Shown piece by piece: positions 1 to 8,741 of a stretch of DNA of 64,000 nucleotides. Source of the DNA: CAYVQF01 sp964454015. Lineage in GTDB: Bacteria > Myxococcota_A > Bradymonadia > UBA4248. The stretch is taken from positions 1 to 64,000 of the forward strand of contig CAYVQF010000007.1 of the NCBI GenBank assembly GCA_964454015.1, in the 5' to 3' direction. The first letter of the stretch is position 1. Each line of letters begins with the position of its first letter. A program made the position numbers and the translations under genes. Under the pieces are notes generated by a model. It had not been told where the DNA came from and did not search any database. It worked only from the letters and a program-made list of their open reading frames with translations.

Positions 1-371
1 GCTACCTCATGCAGCTCGTTACAGCAGGGTAACTTTTAGAACTCGATTGCCCTGCGGGGTGTGTGGGCAGCGGGCGCGGGGTGGTGGTCGAAGGGGTGGG
101 GGCTCTAGTTTCATTGGTAGGAGGTAGATTTGAAGTCCTCGTCCTTCCGCGAACGCAAGTACTTACCTGAATAGAGGGATGCTACGCAGCATTGTCTTGA
201 GCCTGCGGCGTTTGCCGGGCAGCACAACGAGGCGCGTTTGGTCACATCGCGTTGGTCTCTCTCAGTTGAATCACCTCAACGGTTTTCGGGCGACCACTGC
301 CTTGACTCCTTGCATAGTCAGGCCTGCGAAGGGGGAGCACGCCCAAGTCGTTGGCGTCGTTAAGCAGAACG
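1..371. other. No supported gene; left flank
   Basis: I see no convincing coding sequence here. The only structured element is the 34-bp sequence at 101-134, which nearly matches the 3' end of the porin gene at 1860-1893. Read on the minus strand it would encode the same last residues (STSYQ, then stop), but what precedes it does not resemble the porin. It is therefore a short duplicated end rather than a second gene. Confidence 0.4.
101..134 (+). repeat. Left copy of 34-bp direct repeat
   Basis: This copy matches 1860-1893 at 31 of 34 positions by eye, in the same orientation. The right copy includes the last codons and stop of the minus-strand porin gene. The pair brackets the PIN/HTH module. 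This could be the relic of an insertion that duplicated the gene end, or of a decayed tandem paralogue. Confidence 0.55.
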
Positions 372-941
372 CTAGAGAGAAGTCCCGAGAAGTTTGCGCA
401 ACTGCGCCACAGAGAGCGGAAGTCCCTGCTGTTGGAGGGTGCCTAGGAGGGCATCGGAGGAAAGCGGAGGGTTCCGCAGCGTCTCAGCCTGTGCGCGAAT
501 GGCTGTGCATACGGCAATGGGAGCGAGGTGTAGTGACTCCAGCACGAAGGCGTCTGGGTGCTTTGCTTCGATGCCGTATTGGCTCAGAGCCTGATCTGGA
601 AAGTCCTTGAGGTTGAAGGTTACGATCGACTGGGCACCGGCGCGGATGGCGGCGGCAAGGACATGGCGGTCATTCTGATCAGGGAGGTGCAAGGAGGCGA
701 TGAGATCCTCGTAACCTGTGACGAGGCAATCAGGAATCGCCTTGTTCATGAGAAAGCGCGTCCGCGCCAGGCGCTCGGGAGTCAAGTCCGGTCGTTGCTC
801 CAGGATAGTGCGGAAGCACTCGTCCAGAATCGTCTCTGTCCACCGCGCTCGGACCACACCAGTGCCGGCTATGCGAATCAGAAGGTCTCTGAGCGGCGCA
901 GGGAAGAGAACGCAAGCGTCGTAGATGACAATGAACGGCAT
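372..941 (-). CDS. PIN-domain protein, probable toxin ribonuclease
   Basis: This 189-aa protein is a probable PIN-fold, Mg-dependent ribonuclease. The visible PIN signature is an N-terminal hydrophobic strand ending in an acidic residue (IYDACVL, D8), a conserved E/D in the helix after residue 35 (ILDEC), and the block NDRHVLAAA near residue 90 followed by IVTFNLKDFP, which holds the C-terminal acidic cluster. The tail after about residue 130 is longer than in minimal VapC toxins, as in the PIN_3 group. It lies 21 bp downstream of an HTH gene, so the two probably form one toxin-antitoxin-like transcript. Toxin activity is inferred from family and context; a housekeeping nuclease is possible. 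Confidence 0.72.
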   Translation of the reverse strand: MPFIVIYDACVLFPAPLRDLLIRIAGTGVVRARWTETILDECFRTILEQRPDLTPERLARTRFLMNKAIPDCLVTGYEDLIASLHLPDQNDRHVLAAAIRAGAQSIVTFNLKDFPDQALSQYGIEAKHPDAFVLESLHLAPIAVCTAIRAQAETLRNPPLSSDALLGTLQQQGLPLSVAQLRKLLGTSL

Positions 942-962
942 GAGGACCTGTCGTGGGATGAC

Positions 963-1406
963 TCAGTATCCAAGGTCGAGCGCCTGGGCTTCGGCTGCCA
1001 ACTCGTCCAGAACGCCTCGTCGTTGTTCCTCGTCTCTGCGCTTGTACTCCATGAGGTCAGAGACACGGACTCGCCGATGGGTGCCGACTTTGCGAAAGGG
1101 GATTGCGCCACTGACGAGCAAGCCCACCAGGAACGGCCGAGATACGTTGAGCATATCTGCTGCCTGTTGCGTGGTCAGCTCGGCGTGGACAGGAACCACA
1201 GTGACGGCATTACCCATCGCCATCTGCCCCAGGATGTCCAGCAGGAGCCTGACGGCCTCGGCAGGCAGAGTGAAGGAAACACTTTCTTCTCCGCGCTCAG
1301 GTAGGAGGGTCATCGTCGGTTGCAGCTTCTTCGGAAATCGCGCCAGAAGACGCAGTGCGCGTTGCGCTTCTTCCGTGGATTCGATGGTGGGGACGTGGAC
1401 CTGCAT
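963..1406 (-). CDS. Excisionase-type HTH DNA-binding protein, probable antitoxin
   Basis: This 147-aa protein has a C-terminal MerR/excisionase-like winged helix. The run LTTQQAADMLNVSRPFLVG is the helix-turn-helix, and GAIPFRKVGTHRRVRVSDL is the wing, a layout typical of HTH_17 proteins. I chose the ATG at 1406 because GGAGG lies about five bases upstream; a longer frame to 1469 has no such site. The N-terminal half (residues 1-75) is not recognised and could hold a dimerisation or toxin-binding surface. The gene precedes the PIN gene in the same direction, as antitoxins usually do. It probably represses its own promoter through the repeats just upstream. Confidence 0.7.
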   Translation of the reverse strand: MQVHVPTIESTEEAQRALRLLARFPKKLQPTMTLLPERGEESVSFTLPAEAVRLLLDILGQMAMGNAVTVVPVHAELTTQQAADMLNVSRPFLVGLLVSGAIPFRKVGTHRRVRVSDLMEYKRRDEEQRRGVLDELAAEAQALDLGY

Positions 1407-1433
1407 GGGTACCTCCGCTGCTGTAGTCTCACG

Positions 1434-1496
1434 AATATAGCATACGCATCCGTTTCGCATACGCAACAAACGAAATGGTCAAAATAATCGAAACGG
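1434..1496 (-). promoter_or_regulatory. Probable promoter/operator of the HTH-PIN pair
   Basis: A minus-strand TATATT (1434-1439) is a good -10 element about 28 bp before the HTH start. Around it are two copies of GCATACGC (1440-1447 and 1458-1465) and an inverted CGTTTCG/CGAAACG pair (1451-1457 and 1489-1495). Such repeats suit autoregulation by the encoded HTH protein. The -35 box is not clear. Confidence 0.45.
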
Positions 1497-1499
1497 GTT

Positions 1500-1869
1500 G
1501 CTTGAGCGGTTGGGAATGTGCAGTCGTCTGGATGCAGGGTTCAGACTAACCTGAGACCTGTGCATCGCACATTGCCCCGTGGACGGAGGCAAAGGTGACT
1601 CAGTTGGGACCACGCAGTATCATCCTCTTTCCGAGCCACTGGTCAGTTCGGGGTTGGCTTTCATCGACGAGAAAGCCGCAGCCGCACCGAAATGAAGGTC
1701 CGTGGCATGGCCACCGGCGACGCCCAAGAGAGGACTGTTGCCCTCATCGAGCAAGCGCAGGCGATTTTCAGGAGCACAGCGGCAGGATGGCCGTGATTGC
1801 CGTTTCTGGCCGTGTTTCAGTTGCAAGGGCAAACGACGACGATCCAGTGTTGGGATGTGGGCTCTAGGT
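1500..1869 (+). other. Non-coding or decayed stretch with two short coupled reading frames
   Basis: No intact gene is supported. One plus frame reads through about 1560-1695 without an obvious start and ends ...FIDEKAAAAPK. Its stop overlaps (ATGA) a 34-codon frame starting MKVRGMATGDAQERTVALIEQ. Both look protein-like, so this may be the tail of one or two lost genes. Part of the stretch may belong to whatever brought in the PIN/HTH module. Confidence 0.25.
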
Positions 1870-1893
1870 TCATTGGTAGGAGGTCGAGTTGAA
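1860..1893 (+). repeat. Right copy of 34-bp direct repeat, porin 3' end
   Basis: This partner of 101-134 differs at three positions, two of them in porin codons near the stop. It overlaps the last codons and stop of the porin gene. The distance between copies is about 1.76 kb. Confidence 0.55.
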
Positions 1894-3285
1894 CCACCAC
1901 TCGACACCGAGGCCGATGAAGTGCTCGACGCTGTTGGTGCGTCGGCGATCGTCGATGGGGAAGAGGCGCTGGGCTGCGTCGTTGAGGATGGAGACGGTGT
2001 AATTGAGGCGGATCTGGGGGCGCGCGAAGAGGCCGTCGCCGAAGGTGAAAGCGGGCAACAGGGAGAGCTTCCAGAGCGAGGCGGTTTCTTGCTGAAGTGA
2101 GACGGGGCTGAGGCCGTTGGGTCGCCGGAGCTGGTGGCTGACTTCGAGGCCGGGGGTGAAGTAGTGGGGCAAAAAGGCGATGGCGCGCAGGCTCCAGGCG
2201 AGGTCCCAGCCGTCGTCGAAATCTTCGTCGATGCGATCGGCGTCGACGAAGTAGCGGGCGAAGGCGCCGAGGATGAGGCCGAAGTAATCGTGTTCGTAGG
2301 CGCCGCTGAGGGCGAAGAGGAGGCTGTAGGCGTCGATGGCGCGCTTGTCTTGGTTGAGGCCAAAGGGGATGGCGTCTTCGCCGTAGGCGGCGAGTCCGCC
2401 GGCGTAGCGGATGAAGAGATTGGCAAAGGAGCGCGGCGCAAAATTCCAGACGCCGAACTGGGCGCCAAGGAGCCAGCCGTAGTCACTGGGGAGTGTTTCT
2501 TCCGTGCGGGGCTGATCGTGCCGGATCTCTCCGCTGGGGAGGGCGTGGAGCTCGGTGTGGGCCTTGATCTTGAAGCCGATGGCGTCGTTGCGGCCGCCGA
2601 ATTGTTGTTCGGCCTTGAGGCTGGAGATGAAACGCTGGCGGTCGAGGAAGATGACGTCTTGGCTGCCGATGAAGCGCTCGTCGACGACGTCGACCACTTG
2701 AAACTGGTATTGGTCCTTGCGTTGGTTGACGCCAACATGCGCCTCGATGCGGGTGAAGTCGCCGCGCCAGCCGAAGCCAGCGCCGAAGGTGTTGAGGTTA
2801 TCCAAGGGCCAGAAGTCGAGGAGGTAGACATCGTCGCCGCGGTACATGCGTGAGCCAACCCAGAGTACAGCGCCGTCGAAGACGAGGTTGCGGGCCTCGG
2901 CGTAGAGATTGCGGACGGCGATGTCGGCGTCGAAATCGCGGTTGAAGTGGAAGAATTGGTCGCCGAAGGCGAGGGTGGCGACGGTGTCGACTTGGAGGCC
3001 ACCCTCGCCGCGAAAGGCTTGGTAGCCAAACTCGAGCTCGGCATAGCTCCCTTCGTCGACTCTTGGTGCCGGCCAGACGATGCGGCTCTGTGAGCCACGG
3101 GCGCCGTCGAGGTGGGTGGCGGGTTGGAGGCGACCGTAGGAGCCGAACCAGAAGCGTTGGGCGTCACTTTCTTGGGCGGTGACGGGCTCGGCGTCGGCGC
3201 TATTGGCGTCCTGGGCCCAGAGCGCGGTGGGGAAGAGGAGGCCGGCGGCGAGGAGTAGGCAACAAGAAAGGATGGGTGTTTTCAT
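1870..3285 (-). CDS. LamB-like outer-membrane carbohydrate porin
   Basis: This 471-aa exported protein has a clear Sec signal peptide (residues 1-24, hydrophobic core, ending ALWAQ). The mature part alternates short amphipathic strands with turns rich in D, G, N and aromatics, as in beta-barrel porins. The run GSRMYRGDDVYLLDFWPLD near residue 145 resembles the conserved maltoporin segment around its 'RYY..DV.MLDF' motif, which points to a LamB-like sugar porin. The chain ends in a short WWFNSTSYQ tail. A promoter with a 17-bp spacer lies about 60 bp upstream. Substrate is unknown, since no sugar-utilisation genes are adjacent. Confidence 0.65.
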   Translation of the reverse strand: MKTPILSCCLLLAAGLLFPTALWAQDANSADAEPVTAQESDAQRFWFGSYGRLQPATHLDGARGSQSRIVWPAPRVDEGSYAELEFGYQAFRGEGGLQVDTVATLAFGDQFFHFNRDFDADIAVRNLYAEARNLVFDGAVLWVGSRMYRGDDVYLLDFWPLDNLNTFGAGFGWRGDFTRIEAHVGVNQRKDQYQFQVVDVVDERFIGSQDVIFLDRQRFISSLKAEQQFGGRNDAIGFKIKAHTELHALPSGEIRHDQPRTEETLPSDYGWLLGAQFGVWNFAPRSFANLFIRYAGGLAAYGEDAIPFGLNQDKRAIDAYSLLFALSGAYEHDYFGLILGAFARYFVDADRIDEDFDDGWDLAWSLRAIAFLPHYFTPGLEVSHQLRRPNGLSPVSLQQETASLWKLSLLPAFTFGDGLFARPQIRLNYTVSILNDAAQRLFPIDDRRRTNSVEHFIGLGVEWWFNSTSYQ

Positions 3286-3346
3286 TTGGTTCTTACACGT
3301 GTCGTCAGGTTGCAGCGTCGGGGAACGGGTCCGTCGCAGTGGTCAC

Positions 3347-3375
3347 AAGATAGCGCGCTTTGGTTGTGCTTCCAA
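3347..3375 (-). promoter_or_regulatory. Sigma70-type promoter of the porin gene
   Basis: On the minus strand, TTGGAA (3370-3375) and TATCTT (3347-3352) are separated by exactly 17 bp. The predicted leader is about 55 bp. Confidence 0.5.
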
Positions 3376-3394
3376 AGGGGCACGAAGATCGAAC

Positions 3395-3423
3395 TTGACA
3401 GTGCGCCTGTGGGTCTCAAAGAT
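3395..3423 (+). promoter_or_regulatory. Candidate promoter of pepP-pcrA
   Basis: A consensus TTGACA (3395-3400) is followed after 17 bp by a weak -10 (AAAGAT). It points toward pepP 60 bp downstream and is divergent from the porin promoter. Confidence 0.38.
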
Positions 3424-3484
3424 GGCCCAAGTCTGCTGCAGCGTGGCAGTGACGGAACTAGCTGAATAGTGACAAGGATTTGCT

Positions 3485-4798
3485 GTGAATTACCCTCGCC
3501 GACGACAGAGCCTGCGGGCGCGCTTGGGCCCGCGCAGCGCAGCCCTGCTGCAGAATCCACCCGTGCGATTTCGCAACGCCGATACGGCGTGGCGCTATAG
3601 GGCCGACAGCCAAGTGCTGTATTTGAGCGGCATGCACGAAGAGGAGGGTGCCCTCCTCATTTTGCCCGAAGGCAGTGTGGGGCTCGAGGGGGAGGCGGTC
3701 GATTTCGTGGTCTTCGTCGCGCCCAAAGATCCGGAGCGCGAGCGCTGGACGGGTCAGCGGATGGGGGTTGACGGTGCTTTGACACATTTTGAGGCTGGCG
3801 CGGCTTATCCCTTAGAGCAATTGGAGGAGGTGCTGGCTCATTTTGCTGTGGACCTGGAGGCGTTGTGGTTCCCCTTCAGCGGTGAGGTCGATCTTTTTCC
3901 CCTGGTGCGGCGGGTCCTTGGCAAGGTGCGGCAGCGGCGCCTCAAGCCCATTGGCGGCCCGGTGACCCTTGGGGATTTGGCTTTTCCCCTTGCGGCGCTG
4001 CGCTGTGTCAAAGACGATGAGGAGTTGGCGGCGCTGCGCCGCAGCGCGGCGGTGACCGCTGCGGGGATGCGCGCGGGTGCTGCGGTGATCAGGCCCGGCG
4101 TGCGGGAGCGGGAGGTGGAGGCAGCCATTGGCGCCGCTTTTCGCTGTGGTGGCGCCGAGGCGTTGGCCTTCGAGACCATCGTCGGAGCGGGGCCACATTC
4201 GGCGGTGCTGCACCACGCGTCGGGTGAGCGGGTCATTGCGGCGGGAGACGTGGTTCTGATCGATGCGGGGGCCGAGGTGGGAGGCTATGCGGGGGACATT
4301 ACGCGCACCTACCCGGCCGATGGCGTGTTTACGGAGGCGCAGCGGACGATTTACGCGTTGGTGCTCGCGGCGCAGGAAGCGGCCATCGCCCAGGCCGTGG
4401 CGGGTGCCTCTTTTCGGGCCCCCCACGAGGCGGCGCGTCGCGTTTTGGCGCAAGGCTTGTTGGAGCTGGGCTTTTTGCGTGGTTCCTTGGAAGAGGTGCT
4501 GGAGCAGGAGCAAGAGCGGGCCTTCTTCATGCACGGGACCAGCCATTTTCTCGGTTTGGATGCTCACGATGTGGGGGAAGTGTTTCGCCGGGAGGGTGGT
4601 GCTCCCGTGACGCTGTCAGCAGGGATGGTGATCAGCGTGGAGCCAGGCTTGTACTTCGCTGCTGACGATACGCGGGTACCCGAGGCGTATCGCGGCTTCG
4701 GGGTGCGGATCGAGGACATGGTGGCGATCCATGCAGCGGGCAACGAGGTGTTGTCGGCGGCCCTGCCCAAAGGCCTGGAAGAGGTAGAGCGCCGATGA
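3485..4798 (+). CDS. pepP: Xaa-Pro aminopeptidase (peptidase M24B)
   Basis: This 437-aa cytoplasmic metallo-aminopeptidase removes N-terminal residues ahead of proline. Residues 1-150 match the aminopeptidase P N-terminal domain (R...YLSGMHEEEG). Residues 170-435 form the pita-bread catalytic domain with all five metal ligands visible: the two aspartates in LIDAGAEVGGYAGDITRTY (near 259 and 270), the histidine in MHGTSHFLGLDAHD (near 350), and the glutamates in SVEPGLYF (near 385) and RIEDMV (near 409). The start is GTG with AAGGA seven bases upstream. Its stop overlaps the pcrA start by four bases (ATGA), so the two genes are translationally coupled. Confidence 0.93.
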   Translation: MNYPRRRQSLRARLGPRSAALLQNPPVRFRNADTAWRYRADSQVLYLSGMHEEEGALLILPEGSVGLEGEAVDFVVFVAPKDPERERWTGQRMGVDGALTHFEAGAAYPLEQLEEVLAHFAVDLEALWFPFSGEVDLFPLVRRVLGKVRQRRLKPIGGPVTLGDLAFPLAALRCVKDDEELAALRRSAAVTAAGMRAGAAVIRPGVREREVEAAIGAAFRCGGAEALAFETIVGAGPHSAVLHHASGERVIAAGDVVLIDAGAEVGGYAGDITRTYPADGVFTEAQRTIYALVLAAQEAAIAQAVAGASFRAPHEAARRVLAQGLLELGFLRGSLEEVLEQEQERAFFMHGTSHFLGLDAHDVGEVFRREGGAPVTLSAGMVISVEPGLYFAADDTRVPEAYRGFGVRIEDMVAIHAAGNEVLSAALPKGLEEVERR

Positions 4799-7215
4799 GC
4801 CGCAGCGCAGCGTTGCTCGAGGGGCTCAATGCACAGCAGCGTGCGGCGTGTGTGCACGACGGGTCGCATCTCTTGGTGGTGGCAGGTGCGGGCAGCGGGA
4901 AGACGCGGGTGTTGACCCAGCGCATGGCGTACTTGGTTGCCGAGGGGCGGTGTAGGCCCGATGAGATTCTGGCCATCACCTTTACCAACAAAGCGGCCGA
5001 GGAGATGCGGCAGCGGGTGGAGCAGGCGCTGGCGCGACTTGGGCTCATGCCGGGAGAGAGGCCGGAGCTAGCGACCTTCCATGCTTTCGGGGCGCGGCTG
5101 CTGCGACGCTATGGGGCGGCGGTGGGCTTGGCTGCGGGCTTTTCCATCTACGATGAGACCGAGCAGGCAGGCTTGGCCAGGGGCTGTGAGGAGGTCACGG
5201 CCATCGCCGAGACGGGGCGCCTCGTCCGTTCCCTGTTGCAGAAATTTTCCCGTTTCAAGGACGAGGGCTTGGGGCCAGCGGAGGTGCTGCAGGCAGCCAC
5301 TACGGATCATGACGCCCAGGTGGCCAGGGCGTATGCGGCCTACGAAGTGGCGCTGCGGCGGGCCAATGCGGTGGATTTTGGGGACCTGATCTTGTTGCCT
5401 CTGCGTATTTTGCAAGAGCAGCAAGAGATCGCGGCGCGCTTGCATCGCCGTTTTCGTTACGTGCTGGTGGACGAGTATCAGGACACGAACCGCACCCAGA
5501 TTGCTCTGTTGCGAGCAGTGCTGGGACGGGAGAGCTTGGCCAGCGTCGTGGGCGATGACGACCAGTCGATCTATACCTGGCGCGGGGCGCAGCCGGGTAA
5601 TTTGTTGGGTTTTTTGGAGGCCTTTTCGGGGGCCGAGGTGATCAAGCTGGAGCAGAACTATCGCTCGACGACGGCCATTTTGGACGTGGCGGGTGACATC
5701 ATCGCCGAGAACACGACGCGGATGGAGAAGCGGCTGTGGACGGCCCGGCAGGGCGGCGCGCCGGTAGGGGCGTTGTGGGCGGAGACCGAGACGAGCGAGG
5801 CCCGCTTCGTGGCCCAAGAGATTCGGCGCTCCATTGGCGCAGCGCATCGGCAGGCGGGTGATTTTGCCGTGCTCTTCAGGACCAACGCGCAGTCGCGGCC
5901 TTTTGAGGAGCAGCTCCGGCGGGCCGGGTTGCCCTATCGCGTCTTGGGCGGGATTGGCTTCTACGAACGCGCCGAGGTCAAGGATCTGCTCGCCTATCTG
6001 CGCCTCTTGGTCAATCCGGCGGACACCATGGCTTTTTCCAGGGTCGTCAACGTTCCGGCCCGTGGGATCGGCAGCAAGGCCTTGGCGACGATGGGGAGCC
6101 ATCTGGCGTCGCGTCGGGTGCGCCCGCCAGGTACGCTGCGTTTCGACGACGATGGTGCAGAGACGGCAGGGTTGGAGGGTTGGCTCGCGGTGCTGGAGGA
6201 TGTGGCGGCGGAGCGCATCAAGATAGGAAATCGGCGCAGCGTCGCAGGAGCGCGGGACTTGCTGGATCTGCTGTTGGCGGCTCGGAGCCTGGCGCAGACG
6301 GCCCATCCGGCGGTGGTGTTGGAGGAGATCCTGAGGCTGACGGGCTATGAGGCCTTCGCCGTGCAGCGGGCCAAGGACGAGGCGGTGCTGTTGCACATTC
6401 AGGACCTGATTGGCGCGGCGCGCTCTTATGTCGCGACGGGTGAAGATGCCACCTTGGTAGGCTTTCTCGAGAGCTTGGCGTTGCGCCACAGTGAGGCGCC
6501 GCCGGAAGAGGATTGCGTGACCTTGATGACGGTGCATGCGGCGAAAGGTCTGGAGTTTCCAGTGGTATTCTTGTGCGGCTTGGAAGAGGATCTGCTGCCG
6601 CTGCGCCGCTCCGAGTCGGAGCAAGACTTGGAGGAGGAGCGGCGCCTGGCCTATGTGGCCTGCACGCGAGCAGAGGAGCAGCTTTTCTTGACGGCTGCGC
6701 GGTCGCGTCGTCTGTACAACCAAGTGCAGCGGCCGCTGCCGAGTCGTTTTTTTCTGATGGCGGAGAAGCGACCCTTGCGGTGGGTGGACGAGAGCGGCGG
6801 TGTGTTGACGCGGCCGCCGCGCTTGAATGTCATTGACGACGAAGTGCGGGAGTGGCGTGGGAAGGCGCGCGGGGAGGGGGCGGGCGCCGCGAGCTCTGGC
6901 GGCGCGGCGGTGTCCTTGGTTTGGCAGAAGCGGAGAGCGGCGCGACAGGAAGCCGCAGCGGAGGCCTCTGGTGAGCCAGTGGTGATCTATGATGAAGAGG
7001 GGCCAGGCGCGGGGGGGCTTGGTCAGGCCAAGGGGGGGCGGGCCGTGGCCGCTGAGGGTGAGCCGTTTTCGTTGGGAACGAGCGTGACCCACCGGCGTTA
7101 TGGCGTGGGGCGGGTGCTGGCGGTGCAGGATGGGTCCGAAGGTCAGGTGGTGACGGTGGATTTTCCCATGGCAGGCAAGAAGAAGATCTTAGCAGGTTTT
7201 TTGCGTCGCTTTTGA
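4795..7215 (+). CDS. pcrA: UvrD/PcrA-type superfamily 1 DNA helicase
   Basis: This 806-aa 3'-5' DNA helicase acts in repair and in clearing replication blocks. Visible motifs in order are Walker A GAGSGKTR (near 32), motif Ia ITFTNKAAEEM, Walker B VDEYQDTN (near 225), motif III DDQSIYTWRGA, motif IV QNYRS, motif V LMTVHAAKGLEFPVVF (near 575) and motif VI YVACTRA. The C-terminal 50 residues (SVTHRRYGVGRVLAV...VDFPMAGKKKIL) are the small Tudor-like fold found at the end of PcrA, after a low-complexity linker at about 680-755. The start overlaps the pepP stop. UvrD versus PcrA naming is a matter of convention. Confidence 0.92.
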   Translation: MSRSAALLEGLNAQQRAACVHDGSHLLVVAGAGSGKTRVLTQRMAYLVAEGRCRPDEILAITFTNKAAEEMRQRVEQALARLGLMPGERPELATFHAFGARLLRRYGAAVGLAAGFSIYDETEQAGLARGCEEVTAIAETGRLVRSLLQKFSRFKDEGLGPAEVLQAATTDHDAQVARAYAAYEVALRRANAVDFGDLILLPLRILQEQQEIAARLHRRFRYVLVDEYQDTNRTQIALLRAVLGRESLASVVGDDDQSIYTWRGAQPGNLLGFLEAFSGAEVIKLEQNYRSTTAILDVAGDIIAENTTRMEKRLWTARQGGAPVGALWAETETSEARFVAQEIRRSIGAAHRQAGDFAVLFRTNAQSRPFEEQLRRAGLPYRVLGGIGFYERAEVKDLLAYLRLLVNPADTMAFSRVVNVPARGIGSKALATMGSHLASRRVRPPGTLRFDDDGAETAGLEGWLAVLEDVAAERIKIGNRRSVAGARDLLDLLLAARSLAQTAHPAVVLEEILRLTGYEAFAVQRAKDEAVLLHIQDLIGAARSYVATGEDATLVGFLESLALRHSEAPPEEDCVTLMTVHAAKGLEFPVVFLCGLEEDLLPLRRSESEQDLEEERRLAYVACTRAEEQLFLTAARSRRLYNQVQRPLPSRFFLMAEKRPLRWVDESGGVLTRPPRLNVIDDEVREWRGKARGEGAGAASSGGAAVSLVWQKRRAARQEAAAEASGEPVVIYDEEGPGAGGLGQAKGGRAVAAEGEPFSLGTSVTHRRYGVGRVLAVQDGSEGQVVTVDFPMAGKKKILAGFLRRF

Positions 7216-7589
7216 GCCTGAGGGGGTGTCAATGCAGGTTGACACTTGCAAGGTCGGCGCGCCGACGGTATGGCGCGGCGGTGGGCGCTTGGCTGACAGA
7301 GATGTCGTGCTTTGGTCTTGGTCTTGGCGGGTGGTGGGCAGGGCCTGAGCCGGCAGGGCGCGCACTTGTGGGGTGGAGTGGCGCTGTTGGTGCGCGCAGG
7401 GTCCGTCTTGCTTGGGGCGGCCCGCTTTTTGAAGGAGGGGGCGCTTGGGCATGACATGACGTTCCCCAGACGACATTTACAGCCCTTTTAGCCGCCACAA
7501 GGCGGAGACGCCGCGCCCGGGTGGCCTTGGAGGCTACCCGGGCGCGGCGTTTTGCTGGCGTGGGTGGATCCAAAAGTCGACGCGGTGGA
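7216..7589. other. Convergent intergenic region with hairpins
   Basis: No gene is supported. Just after pcrA lies a 7-bp inverted repeat with a 6-base loop (7226-7245, GTGTCAA/TTGACAC), then the palindrome TCGGCGCGCCGA. At 7509-7553 is a long terminator hairpin. Short open frames here have no plausible start signals or protein character. Confidence 0.5.
7509..7553 (+). terminator. Rho-independent terminator after pcrA
   Basis: A perfect 14-bp inverted repeat (7509-7522 and 7536-7549, very GC-rich, 13-base loop) is followed by TTTT on the plus strand. It can end transcripts of the pepP-pcrA operon about 300 bp beyond pcrA. The minus-direction T-run is missing, so a bidirectional role is less likely. 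Confidence 0.75.
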
Positions 7590-8543
7590 TTAGGTCGCAG
7601 GCTCGCTAGGGAGCTGGAGCTCTTCTTCGCAGCGTTTTTTGGCGAGCTTGACGGCTTCCGTTTGGGGGGCGCGCAGGACGTAGCGGTAGGCCTCTTCGTA
7701 GTGGCCGAGGTTGGTGGTGGAGACGGCGAGGAGCTCCCAGGCGCGGGCGATCTGGTCTGGGGTGCGGCCCTCGGCGCGCATCTGGTGGCCGAGGCGGGCG
7801 ACCTCTTCCCAGTGGTGATCTTCTGCGGCGTTGACGGCGCGTTGATAGATGTCCTCGGCGCTTTTGCTGGGGGTGAGTGTTTGGCTCTGGCCGTGGCCGG
7901 CGCGGAGGCGGGCGATGTTGGCGTAGGTCAGCATGCCGGCGATGAGGATGATGAAGAAGGAGCGGGTCCAGATGCCGAGACCGACGAGGGCGACGCCGAC
8001 GCCGATGCCGATGACATGGGTGATTTGGAAGGCGCGGGGGCGGGCGATTTTCTGTCTCAGGGCGACGGCGAGGAGCTGGCCACCGTCGAGGGGCCAGAGG
8101 GGGATGAGGTTGAGGATGCTCCACCCGACGTTGACCCAGACCATGTATTGGAGGAAGACCTCAGCGAGGGGGCGCTCGGTGAGCCAGGCGGCGTGGTAGC
8201 GGCCCATGTAAAACTGGAGGGCGAGAGAGGCGAGTCCGAGGATGAGCCCGGCGCCCGGTCCGGCAGCGGTGATGGCGGCCTCGTGGGCGTCGCGTTTGGC
8301 CGGTCGGTGGGCGCAGAGGCCGCCCCAGCCGTGCAAGACGATGGAGGGCTGGAGGTCGAGGCGGCGGGCCATGAGGCCATGGCCGAACTCGTGGACGAGG
8401 ATGCCGAAGGTGGCGATGCCGACGAAGATCAGGCCATGGGCCATGACGCCTGCGGTCATGAAGAGGTAGGCCATGAGGATGAGGTACCATCCGGAGGCGA
8501 AGACGGGGATGCCTTTGAAGCTGAAGAGATAGAATCCGCGCAT
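7590..8543 (-). CDS. Site-2-protease-like M50 membrane metalloprotease with C-terminal helical tail
   Basis: This 317-aa integral membrane protease cleaves within or near membranes. The zinc motif HEFGH sits near residue 53 in a transmembrane segment. The third-ligand motif NLIPLWPLDGGQ lies near 145-155, the standard M50 pair. There are about five or six membrane segments. The last 95 residues (EDIYQRAVNAAEDHHWEEV...) are soluble and helical, TPR-like, probably for substrate or partner binding. I start at ATG 8543 because AAAGGA precedes it at good spacing; the frame extends to 8693 but that part is Arg/Pro-rich and non-conserved in character. Substrate is unknown. Confidence 0.85.
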   Translation of the reverse strand: MRGFYLFSFKGIPVFASGWYLILMAYLFMTAGVMAHGLIFVGIATFGILVHEFGHGLMARRLDLQPSIVLHGWGGLCAHRPAKRDAHEAAITAAGPGAGLILGLASLALQFYMGRYHAAWLTERPLAEVFLQYMVWVNVGWSILNLIPLWPLDGGQLLAVALRQKIARPRAFQITHVIGIGVGVALVGLGIWTRSFFIILIAGMLTYANIARLRAGHGQSQTLTPSKSAEDIYQRAVNAAEDHHWEEVARLGHQMRAEGRTPDQIARAWELLAVSTTNLGHYEEAYRYVLRAPQTEAVKLAKKRCEEELQLPSEPAT

Positions 8544-8741
8544 GGGTGTCCTTTGCAAAGCGAGGCGTCCGGGGACGGCGCACGTCACGACAAAGATGTG
8601 CACGTTGGGGTGGGTTGACCACCGGGCAGGGGGTGGTCCACAACCAAAGGCGAGAGGTCTCGTCGTGGGGCGTGCGCGCGGCCGCCGCCGCATAACCTAT
8701 GTAGTTCCTTGGCCAGAACTTCAAGTTTTATGGGCGGAAAT

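Noticed and set aside
558..1304. Plus-strand frame of 248 codons
   Set aside because: It is antisense to the PIN and HTH genes, which carry recognisable domains.
1620..3167. Minus-strand open frame of 515 codons
   Set aside because: It runs out of frame over the porin gene and is Ser/Thr/Pro-rich, typical of a shadow. The porin frame has a signal peptide and barrel-like strands.
5068..7092. Long minus-strand open frame (674 codons)
   Set aside because: It is antisense to pcrA, which has complete helicase motifs. The product is rich in R, H, P and Q with no domain, as expected from GC-rich shadow frames.
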